Below are positions 36,170 to 42,128 of a stretch of DNA of 42,128 nucleotides, in pieces (within the stretch, counting starts at the first letter, position 1; the number at the start of each line of letters is the position of its first letter). The DNA comes from Phycisphaerales bacterium (GTDB lineage Bacteria; Planctomycetota; Phycisphaerae; Phycisphaerales; UBA1924). Under the pieces are notes generated by a model, which was given only the letters and a program-made list of their open reading frames with translations, did not search any database and was not told the DNA's origin. The position numbers and the translations under genes were made by a program. The stretch is taken from positions 1-42,128 of the forward strand of contig JAGQON010000006.1 in NCBI GenBank assembly GCA_020427395.1. Direction: 5' to 3'.

Positions 36170-36616
36170 ATGGACGAGCACCAACTCATGGTACTGGGAG
36201 GCGTGACGCAGGTCATGTTGGCGATCGATGCCCCTTACGAATCCGTCCAGATGCTGCTCGATCAGCATCCGTGCGAGACCATGGGTGATCCTGAGGAGGA
36301 GGGCAGCGGTGCATGGCATTTCAGGCATATGTGCGAAGTCTTCAGGGTGCACGCGAGAGCGGTGATCGGTGAGACAGAGGTCGCCACATGGCCCAGTATG
36401 CCCAAGGGGCTGCGTGCCTGCGCCATGACGCTCAAGGAAGACGCGATGCGATTCACCATATGGTGCATGACCCATGTGGATCAGATTGAGCGTGTAACCT
36501 ATGGCGAAGAGATGGGCTTCGAGGAGATGGTGGGCATCATGAGCCGTCATCTTGTCTGGCACGCCGCCGCGGTGCACTACTGGTGCATCTGGAAGGGTGG
36601 CTCAGGTGAGGGTTGA
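36170..36616 (+). CDS. DinB-like four-helix protein (tentative)
   Basis: 148 residues, helical, with histidines placed as in DinB/YfiT metal-binding proteins: WHFRHM near residue 50 and SRHLVWHAAAVHYW near 125-138. In that superfamily three histidines bind a divalent metal. Individual functions vary (thiol transferases and others). AGAGG lies about 6 bases before the ATG. It sits between the AbgT and DUF1223 genes on the same strand with short gaps, so it may share a transcript. Family call is inferred from spacing of histidines and length only. Confidence 0.5.
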   Translation: MDEHQLMVLGGVTQVMLAIDAPYESVQMLLDQHPCETMGDPEEEGSGAWHFRHMCEVFRVHARAVIGETEVATWPSMPKGLRACAMTLKEDAMRFTIWCMTHVDQIERVTYGEEMGFEEMVGIMSRHLVWHAAAVHYWCIWKGGSGEG

Positions 36617-36652
36617 AGGAATAGGCAATGCTCGGGAGAGGTTGATTCTGAT

Positions 36653-37411
36653 ATGCGATATACAAGTGCACTCATATCCACGCTCCTCCCGTTGCTCATG
36701 TCCCCCTCGTTGATGGCGGCCGAGCCGTTCGCGCTGATCGAGCTGTTCACCAGTGAGGGCTGCTCAAGCTGCCCGCCTGCGGACAAGCACGCAAGCGATC
36801 TGGTCGAGCAGGCACAGAAGGACGACAAGAACCTGTATGTGCTGAGCTTCCATGTCGACTACTGGGACCGCCTGGGCTGGAAGGACCCGTACTCAACCGA
36901 GGGCGCGACGGAGCGGCAGAGCGCGTACACGCAGGCGTGGCGTGCCCGCTCGGCCTACACGCCGCAGATGGTCGTGAACGGGGCCGTGGGCTTCAACGGC
37001 TCGGACCGCAAGCGCGCGGAGCAGGAGATCGAGAAGGCGCTGCAGCGACAGGCCCCGGTCGAGGTCGTGGCGCAGGTCAGCAGCGAGGGTGCGGACGACC
37101 TGGAGGTCCGCGCATCGGTGAAAATGAAAGTTGAGCTGGTCCAGCGGGATTGGGATGTCGTCGCGGCGGTGGTGGAACGCGGCTTATCGCAAGAGCCAGA
37201 CCGCGGCGAGAACAAGGGACGCAAGCTCGCCCACGACAATGTCGTCCGCGTGTTTGATACCAAGCAACTCGCGGGCGACGACGCGTCGTTCGCGTTGGAG
37301 ATCCCCGGCGATGTCGATCGGGAGAAGAGCTCGGTGATCGTGTTCGTGCAGGACCGGCGGACACGCAAGATCCTGGGCGTGACGCGGGTTGAGCTGCCCA
37401 AGAACGAGTGA
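36653..37411 (+). CDS. Secreted DUF1223 family protein
   Basis: 252 residues. A signal peptide (1-22) precedes ALIELFTSEGCSSCPPADKH, the signature of DUF1223, a thioredoxin-fold family with a CSSCPP motif. The rest follows the family (VLSFHVDYWDRLGWKDPYS, then TPQMVVNG). It is probably a periplasmic or secreted redox-type protein; no enzymatic role is established for the family that I know of. GAGAGG lies about 11 bases before the ATG. Confidence 0.88.
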   Translation: MRYTSALISTLLPLLMSPSLMAAEPFALIELFTSEGCSSCPPADKHASDLVEQAQKDDKNLYVLSFHVDYWDRLGWKDPYSTEGATERQSAYTQAWRARSAYTPQMVVNGAVGFNGSDRKRAEQEIEKALQRQAPVEVVAQVSSEGADDLEVRASVKMKVELVQRDWDVVAAVVERGLSQEPDRGENKGRKLAHDNVVRVFDTKQLAGDDASFALEIPGDVDREKSSVIVFVQDRRTRKILGVTRVELPKNE

Positions 37412-37423
37412 GTTGTAGTGTGA

Positions 37424-38077
37424 TCAGTCGCCGAGCACGGCCGCGAACACATCGCGCCACGAGACCTTGTCGACCTCGCTCTTGACCTGCGACTGGATCT
37501 CCTCGTAGCTGCCGATCTCCGGCGGCGGCGAGAGGTTCACGATCTGATCATCGGGAACCTGCGTCAACGCCAGCGCACCGTCACCCGAGGCGTTGACGAT
37601 CCATCGCCCCTCGGCAAGGTGCCGGTACACGGCCTGCCCGACGAGCGCGTTCTTCTGCTCCCAGTCGATGTTTGCGAGCTTGGGATTGATGACGGTCGCC
37701 TGCGAGGGCGGCGTGTCCGAATCGAACACGCGCCGGATCCAGAGACGACCATCGAGCAGCGCGAAGTCGACATAGACCTCTTTATCCGGGTTGGCTTGGG
37801 TCTCGATTGTTTCCACAGCGCCCTCGATGGTGCGCACCTGCACGGTGACGGATCGGTCTTTGACGACGAGCTCGGTCACAGCGGTCTGGCGCACCGCGGT
37901 GTTGTACTGGGCACGCAGCGACTCGTACTCGGTTGAGAGATCACGCAGGCGGGTCTGGTAGACGCTGTTGGCTGCATCGGCCTTGGCGAAGCGCATGGCG
38001 ATGAAACCGACCACGACGGTGGCACCGACGATGGCGATCCCGGTGATGCTGCCCTGGATCATGGAGAGCTTGGACAT
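37424..38077 (-). CDS. Membrane-anchored coiled-coil protein of unknown function
   Basis: 217 residues. A single N-terminal membrane helix (about 12-28) is followed by a coiled coil (about 38-62: TRLRDLSTEYESLRAQY) and a globular part of about 140 residues (WIRRVFDS, IVNASGDGALALTQ). I do not recognise a family. It is convergent with the DUF1223 gene (12 bases between stops) and divergent from the asnB leader. No ribosome site is evident, so the start is the first ATG that gives a membrane anchor. Confidence 0.6.
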   Translation of the reverse strand: MSKLSMIQGSITGIAIVGATVVVGFIAMRFAKADAANSVYQTRLRDLSTEYESLRAQYNTAVRQTAVTELVVKDRSVTVQVRTIEGAVETIETQANPDKEVYVDFALLDGRLWIRRVFDSDTPPSQATVINPKLANIDWEQKNALVGQAVYRHLAEGRWIVNASGDGALALTQVPDDQIVNLSPPPEIGSYEEIQSQVKSEVDKVSWRDVFAAVLGD

Positions 38078-38176
38078 AGAGGAATCATCGGGCGGATGGG
38101 CGAATCCGGGTGAGTTTGGGCAGAGCCGATAACTGTTCGAGATCGATGAAAGTGCTCGAATTGTCTGAAACAGGGG

Positions 38177-38204
38177 TTGAGCTTGGGGCGAAGATAGTTA
38201 TGAT
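38177..38204 (+). promoter_or_regulatory. Putative promoter of the asnB leader
   Basis: TTGAGC (38177-38182) and TATGAT (38199-38204) are separated by 16 bases. The expected start of transcription, near 38211, coincides with the leader ATG at 38212, so the leader may be translated from a leaderless or almost leaderless mRNA. No Shine-Dalgarno is seen before the ATG, which fits. Inference from sequence only. Confidence 0.45.
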
Positions 38205-38211
38205 GCGTGCC

Positions 38212-38304
38212 ATGAGCCAGTTCTCGTCCAATCCGATTACCAATTGTCTTACCAAAGTCAATCCCAATGGGAACGACGAGGCGATTGGTATGCGTTTGGC
38301 GTGA
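38212..38304 (+). CDS. Asn-rich leader peptide of the asnB attenuator
   Basis: 30 codons ending in TGA at 38302. Asparagine occupies positions 7, 11, 17, 19 and 21, that is five of 15 successive codons, four as AAT although this GC-rich genome should prefer AAC. It is placed upstream of a strong terminator and then asnB, whose product makes asparagine. Its own coding sequence contains attenuator segments 1 and 2. In-frame ATGs at 38200 and 38203 could extend it by four codons. I read it as a regulatory peptide whose translation measures Asn-tRNA supply, not as a functional protein. Not experimentally known to me. Confidence 0.7.
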   Translation: MSQFSSNPITNCLTKVNPNGNDEAIGMRLA

Positions 38305-38364
38305 ACTCGCAAAACGACTGAACCAAAGGGCCTCGTCTCGGACGAGGCCTTTTTTCTTGGTTCA
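38221..38364 (+). promoter_or_regulatory. Asparagine attenuator: segments 1-4 with alternative pairings
   Basis: Segment 1 CTCGTC (38223-38228) can pair with GACGAG (38275-38280) of segment 2. Segment 2 GACGAGGC (38275-38282) and TTGGT (38285-38289) can pair with GCCTCGTC (38330-38337) and ACCAA (38322-38326) of segment 3, forming a 13-bp antiterminator. Segment 3 GGCCTCGTC (38329-38337) can instead pair with segment 4 GACGAGGCC (38341-38349), the terminator. Segment 4 continues to TTGGTTCA, repeating the order of segment 2. A ribosome stalled at the early Asn codons would cover segment 1 and free segment 2, as in trp-type attenuation. Confidence 0.75.
38319..38364 (+). terminator. asnB: Attenuator terminator before asnB
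   Basis: A perfect inner stem GGCCTCGTC/GACGAGGCC with loop TCG, then six T (38350-38355). An outer 8-bp stem TGAACCAA/TTGGTTCA encloses both the hairpin and the T-run. The asnB start codon lies 60 bases further on. Confidence 0.9.
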
Positions 38365-38423
38365 TGCGAACCTGCCTCGCCCGACTCGGGACCCACGGAA
38401 AGAAGAAGCGTGGGAGCAGAGCG

Positions 38424-40127
38424 ATGTGCGGATTCCTGGCAATCTTGGAGACAGCGGAGTCGAAGGGTGCTTCGGCGGCCCTGAGTGTGCGTGGCAGCGA
38501 GCTGATCGATGTGCTTGCGCACCGGGGCCCTGATCAGCGTGGCATCTGGCGGGGCAAGGGTGCCTGGCTGGGGCATCGGCGTCTGGCGATCATGGCACCA
38601 GAAGACGGGCTGCAGCCCATCGACGACGGGCGCGGGGTGTGGGTCAGCAACTCAGAGATCTACAACGCGGATGAGCTGATTCAGGAGCTGGGCGTCACCC
38701 CAGCGTGCGCCGCGGACAGCAAGGCCATCGGTCCGGTGCTGCAGCGCTACGGGGCCGAGGGCTTTGGCAAGCTCGACGGTCAGTACGCCATCGTGCATGT
38801 CGATTCGCGATCCGGGCACTGGCTCGCGGGGCGCGATCACATGGGCATCTGCCCGATGTATGTCGGCTGGCACGAGAACGGCACGGTCTGGTTCGCATCG
38901 GAGATGAAGGCGCTGGTCGAGGACTGCGCCCGCGTCGAGCTGGTCGAGCCGGGCACCGCATGGGTCTATGACGATCGGGGTCTGCGGCTTGTACGCTGGT
39001 ACAAGCCGAGCTGGGCAGAGGGATCGGTCTCGGGTGAGGGAGACAACCCGAGACTGGTCCAGGCCCGGCTTGTGGTCGCGGTCGCCAAGCGGATCCGCTC
39101 CGATGCGCCCTGGGGTGTGCTGCTCTCGGGCGGGCTGGATTCGTCGCTGGTCGCGTCGATCGCGTCGCGCCTGCATCGCCAGCGCACCGGGCAGCCGATC
39201 CACACCTTCTCGATCGGGCTCGACGACTCGCCGGACCTGGTGAAGGCCCGCGAGGTGGCGCGTCACATCGGTTCAATCCATCACGAGTTCCGCTTTACCG
39301 TCGAGGAGGCGATGGCCGCGCTGCCCAAGGTGCTTGAGCACCTGGAGAGCGATCAGCAGATCCGCACCGGTGTGCCAACCTATTTGCTGGGACAGCGTGT
39401 GCGCGACGCGGGTTTCAAGATGGTGCTCAGCGGCGAGGGTGCCGACGAGATCTTCGGCGGGTATCTCTACTTCCACAAGGCCCCGAGCCCCGAAGCCTTC
39501 CACGAGGAGACCGTCCGCAAGGTGATGCGCTTGCACCAGTACGATGTCATGCGTGCCAACAAGGCCCCGATGGCCTCGGGCGTGGAGCTTCGTTTCCCGA
39601 TGCTCGATCGTGATTTCATTGACTTCTGCATGAGCATCGCACCCGAGCACCGCATGATCCCCGGGCGCGACAAGTGGGGTGGTGTCTGGGCGGGCGTCGA
39701 GAAGGCGATCCTGCGCGAGGCCTTCCGCGAGGGCGACTGGCTGCCCGATGCGATTCTGTACCGCCAGAAGGAGCAGTTCAGCGACGGCGTCGGCTACGGC
39801 TGGGTCGATGCGCTGCGTGACCGGGCCGAGGTGCTCGTCAGCGATGAGATGATGAGCCGCGCGGCACAGCGTCACCCGGTGCTGACACCGGCGAACAAGG
39901 AGATGTACTGGATGCGCGAGCTGTTCCTCGATCGCTTCGTGCACGGCAAGGCGAGCGGCGAGAGTGCGCTGCACACGGTGGGCGACGGGCGCAGCGTTGC
40001 GTGCTGCACGCCCGAAGCGCTGGTCTGGGACCCGCGATGGGCCACGATGGTGGGCGATATCTCGGGTCGGGGTGTCGAGGATGTGCACGAGCAGAAAGCA
40101 AGCACGGCGCGACCGGCGGCCGGGTGA
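38424..40127 (+). CDS. asnB: Asparagine synthetase (glutamine-hydrolysing)
   Basis: 567 residues, like E. coli AsnB. The start MCGFLA exposes Cys2, the glutaminase nucleophile, after removal of Met. AHRGPDQRG and the N-terminal amidotransferase motifs are followed by the ATP-pyrophosphate loop SGGLDSS (235-241). SGEGADEIFGGYLYFHKAP and RQKEQFSDGVGYGW match the AsnB-type synthetase domain. It converts aspartate and glutamine to asparagine using ATP. GGGAG lies 7 bases before the ATG, which fixes the start over upstream in-frame codons. It is preceded by the Asn leader peptide and attenuator, so it is likely induced by shortage of charged Asn-tRNA. Confidence 0.95.
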   Translation: MCGFLAILETAESKGASAALSVRGSELIDVLAHRGPDQRGIWRGKGAWLGHRRLAIMAPEDGLQPIDDGRGVWVSNSEIYNADELIQELGVTPACAADSKAIGPVLQRYGAEGFGKLDGQYAIVHVDSRSGHWLAGRDHMGICPMYVGWHENGTVWFASEMKALVEDCARVELVEPGTAWVYDDRGLRLVRWYKPSWAEGSVSGEGDNPRLVQARLVVAVAKRIRSDAPWGVLLSGGLDSSLVASIASRLHRQRTGQPIHTFSIGLDDSPDLVKAREVARHIGSIHHEFRFTVEEAMAALPKVLEHLESDQQIRTGVPTYLLGQRVRDAGFKMVLSGEGADEIFGGYLYFHKAPSPEAFHEETVRKVMRLHQYDVMRANKAPMASGVELRFPMLDRDFIDFCMSIAPEHRMIPGRDKWGGVWAGVEKAILREAFREGDWLPDAILYRQKEQFSDGVGYGWVDALRDRAEVLVSDEMMSRAAQRHPVLTPANKEMYWMRELFLDRFVHGKASGESALHTVGDGRSVACCTPEALVWDPRWATMVGDISGRGVEDVHEQKASTARPAAG

Positions 40128-40140
40128 GGTTGGAACCGGT

Positions 40141-40230
40141 GGTGCCCGTACTCGTAGCGCAGCCGCGCAGTACGGATCGAGTGAACAGTATTCGCCGCAC
40201 TGCGCCGCATCAGCTGCGAGTACGGGCACC
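40141..40230. repeat. 90-bp nested inverted repeat between asnB and fabF
   Basis: The outer arms GGTGCCCGTACTCG (40141-40154) and CGAGTACGGGCACC (40217-40230) are perfect over 14 bp. Inner arms GCGCAGT (40165-40171) and ACTGCGC (40199-40205) are perfect over 7 bp, around a 27-base loop. It starts 14 bases after the asnB stop and ends 31 bases before the fabF stop. It resembles a REPIN-like element or a bidirectional terminator without T-runs. Confidence 0.6.
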
Positions 40231-40260
40231 CAGAGTCAGGAGGACAAGGAATGGTTGCGA

Positions 40261-41604
40261 TCAATCATGGAACTTGCGGATGCAGATCGTGTCGTTCTGC
40301 CCGCCGAATCCGAACGAGTTGGACAGGCAGACATCGACTCCGCCGCGATGGTTCTCGTCGCGTGGTTCACCCGGCACATGATCGAGCCCGCACACCGGGT
40401 CGACCTCATTGAGATTGCCGGTGGGGGGGATGATCCCGGTGCGGATCGCCTGAATGCAGGTCATCAGCTCCACGGCCCCGGCGGCCTGGATCAGGTGACC
40501 CATCATCGATTTGATCGAGGAGAACGGCACCTTCGGGGCCAGCTCGCCGAACACGGAGCGCACGCCCGCGGATTCGGTTTTGTCATTCTCCTGCGTGCCG
40601 GTGCCGTGGGCGGAGATGTAGTGGACGAGCGGGCGGCCGGATTCATCGGTGGCGCTGGGGTCGATGCCAGCCTGCCGCAGCGCGGCTGACATCGCGCCCG
40701 CGCCGCCCTTGCCGTCCGGGTGGATATCGGTGATGCGGTAGGCATCGGCGGTGGAGCCGAAGCCGACGACTTCACAGAGGATGTTGGCACCGCGTTTCTT
40801 CGCGGAGTCGAGCGATTCGAGGATGACGATGCCGGCGCCCTCGCCCATGACGAAGCCATCGCGGGTTTTGTCGAAGGGTCTTGAGGCGGTCTGGGGGTCG
40901 TCGCGCCGGGTGCTCATGGCGGTGAGGCGCATGAAGCCGGTCATGCCCAGGGGGTGGATCATGGAGTGGCAGCCGCCCGCGATCATGGCGTCGGCGTCGC
41001 CGCGCCGGATGATCTCGAAGGCCTCACCGATGGCCTGCGTTGATGCGGCGCAGGCGGTCATGCAGTTGAGGGTGGGGCCCATGGTCCCCAGCTCGTAGCT
41101 GATGTGCGTGGAGGTGAGCTGCGGTTCCTGCTCGACCTCACGATCGGGGCGCATGCCCGCCAGTGCGGTCTTGGCCCAAGCAACACTATCGAGCGATCGG
41201 GACTCGGTGTCATAGCCGGCGATGTTGGCGGCCATGTAGGGCTCGTAATCCAGCACGCCCTCGCCAGCGCCGAGGTAGATGCCCACGCGGGAGAGGTCCG
41301 GCGGGGTCTGGTCCATGCCTGCCATGGTCCACGCGGCCTTGGTGGCGGCGAGGGCGAACTGTGTGGAGATGCCCGCATCGCGGTGCGCGGCCGCGCGTTC
41401 GCCGAGGTGCTCGCGGAGGTCAAAGTCCTTGACCTCCGCGGCGAAGTTCGTGGAGCAGGTGCTCGCGTCGAAACGGGTGACGGGCCCGACGGCGCTCTGG
41501 ACCTGCATCAGGCGTCCCCAAGCGTCGTCGATGTCGCAGCCGAGCGGGGTGACCCAGCCCATGCCGGTGATGACGACGCGGTGGGCGGTTTGGGTCTGGC
41601 TCAT
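40261..41604 (-). CDS. fabF: Beta-ketoacyl-ACP synthase II (FabF type)
   Basis: 447 residues, a thiolase-fold condensing enzyme of fatty-acid elongation. The catalytic triad is present: C185 in TACAAS, H333 in HGTGT and H370 in SMMGHLIQAAG, with K365 in SSIKS. The N-terminus VVITGMGWVTPLG and the C-terminus SNSFGFGGQN are typical. Residues about 151-165 (RPDREVEQEPQL) may be a small insertion. GAGGAG lies 9 bases before the ATG, overlapping the end of the upstream GxxExxY gene, whose stop is 6 bases away, so the two are co-transcribed. No acyl carrier protein gene is adjacent; it could also act in a specialised lipid or polyketide pathway. Confidence 0.92.
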   Translation of the reverse strand: MSQTQTAHRVVITGMGWVTPLGCDIDDAWGRLMQVQSAVGPVTRFDASTCSTNFAAEVKDFDLREHLGERAAAHRDAGISTQFALAATKAAWTMAGMDQTPPDLSRVGIYLGAGEGVLDYEPYMAANIAGYDTESRSLDSVAWAKTALAGMRPDREVEQEPQLTSTHISYELGTMGPTLNCMTACAASTQAIGEAFEIIRRGDADAMIAGGCHSMIHPLGMTGFMRLTAMSTRRDDPQTASRPFDKTRDGFVMGEGAGIVILESLDSAKKRGANILCEVVGFGSTADAYRITDIHPDGKGGAGAMSAALRQAGIDPSATDESGRPLVHYISAHGTGTQENDKTESAGVRSVFGELAPKVPFSSIKSMMGHLIQAAGAVELMTCIQAIRTGIIPPTGNLNEVDPVCGLDHVPGEPRDENHRGGVDVCLSNSFGFGGQNDTICIRKFHD

Positions 41605-41610
41605 CTGGCG

Positions 41611-42114
41611 TTACTCCTCGGCGGCGGACTCGAATTCCTCGTCATCATCGTAGTCTTCGTCATCGTCGCGGCGCAGGGCGTCGGGATTGAGCACCCGCAC
41701 AAGCCCGTCCTTGAGGCGACGCTGACCAAAGTTGATGATGAGCCCGAGTTCAAGATCGGCGGCCCGGAGGGTCGCGCGGAGCTCTGAGCGGGCGGCACCG
41801 TCGACTTCCTGAGAGTCAGCAAGGACCTTGAGCAGGAATCGATCGCCGATGTAGTAGTCTGCGGTTACGGTGCCGATCTCTTCGCCGTCGAACTCGACGC
41901 TGAAGGATTTATCCTCGGTGAAGCTGATTTCTTCGTGCTTGAGCTCGTGGGCAAGAGCCCTGCGGTAGATGCTCAGCGGGTAGCCAGGGCCCAGTTCCTT
42001 GTGGGTTTCGATGGCACAGCCGATGACTCTGCGGCTGATTTCTGTCAGTGCTGGATCAAGTTCGGAGAGGGGGGTCGATCGCCTTCCCCTGTTTGAGTTA
42101 TTGTGATCATGCAT
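41611..42114 (-). CDS. Degenerate GxxExxY family protein
   Basis: 167 residues. The GxxExxY fold is recognisable from VIGCAIETHKELGPG through to LELGLIINFG. The name motif reads GYPLSIY (44-50), with L where the family has E. The nuclease-like strand that is normally VxVELK reads FLLKVLAD. So two key positions are lost, and catalysis by this putative PD-(D/E)xK-like fold is doubtful. The C-terminus is an acidic tail (DDDEDYDDDEEFE). It precedes fabF by 6 bases. The family role is uncertain (possibly linked to nucleic acids or sugar-biosynthesis clusters). Confidence 0.75.
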   Translation of the reverse strand: MHDHNNSNRGRRSTPLSELDPALTEISRRVIGCAIETHKELGPGYPLSIYRRALAHELKHEEISFTEDKSFSVEFDGEEIGTVTADYYIGDRFLLKVLADSQEVDGAARSELRATLRAADLELGLIINFGQRRLKDGLVRVLNPDALRRDDDEDYDDDEEFESAAEE

Positions 42115-42128
42115 GAACGAGTCGTCCT

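Noticed and set aside
38110..38304. A 64-codon reading frame ending with the Asn leader
   Set aside because: The upstream half starts from a GTG, has no ribosome site and no protein-like character, and lies before the likely promoter (38177-38204). Only the last 30-34 codons are kept as the leader.

Overview
The window is GC-rich (about 60-65% by eye) chromosomal DNA, densely packed with short gaps. It most likely comes from a planctomycete of the class Phycisphaerae. The strongest clue is three secreted proteins that share a C-terminal double motif (two copies of FFDVSAFL with DxDxDG-like loops, ending in GCP), a tag I associate with Phycisphaerae ('GC-type dockerin'). Other clues are zinc-ribbon/membrane mini-proteins, tandem FG-GAP/UnbV proteins and many genes with weak Shine-Dalgarno sequences. 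Most genes are housekeeping. There is no prophage, IS element, rRNA operon or CRISPR array.

Layout. 1-8 kb: 3' end of a chorismate-using PabB/TrpE enzyme, a PilZ protein, a secreted LolA-like/thioredoxin fusion and trpC (minus), a CPBP membrane protease, a minus-strand cluster of three genes (RR-signal secreted protein, tail-collar protein, dockerin-tagged protein), and trpS. 8-16 kb: MauE/DoxX-like membrane protein, class IV aminotransferase, a hairpin-rich spacer, a Fic protein with an ATTGG half-site array upstream, two small overlapping membrane-protein genes, dnaE and ubiX. 16-23 kb: a lipoprotein gene and pyrB, tRNA-Ala(GGC) with its own promoter and terminator, then an overlapping FIST-protein/hybrid-histidine-kinase pair. 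23-27 kb: two tandem paralogous FG-GAP/UnbV proteins with dockerin tags. 27-32 kb: a MacA-MacB(ATPase)-MacB(permease)-TolC operon on the minus strand; the permease is noticeably lower in GC. 32-42 kb: a structured spacer, glyS, an AbgT transporter, a DinB-like protein, a DUF1223 protein, an anchored coiled-coil protein, asnB, fabF and a degenerate GxxExxY protein.

Most notable observation. Directly upstream of the asparagine synthetase gene (38424) lies what reads as a complete ribosome-dependent transcription attenuator. A 30-codon leader ORF (38212-38304) carries five asparagine codons. It is followed by a perfect terminator hairpin with six T. Segments 1 (38223-38228), 2 (38275-38289), 3 (38322-38337) and 4 (38341-38363) can pair as 1:2, 2:3 (antiterminator) or 3:4 (terminator). 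Segment 1 sits just before the first Asn codon, where a ribosome starved for Asn-tRNA would mask it. This predicts that asnB is switched on by Asn-tRNA shortage. I know of no described asparagine leader-peptide attenuator in this phylum.

Other structure not explained by genes: a GGGATYR heptamer array that occurs both inside dnaE, in frame, and upstream of the AbgT gene; a 90-bp nested inverted repeat between asnB and fabF; and hairpin-rich spacers at 9446-9639 and 32179-32502.
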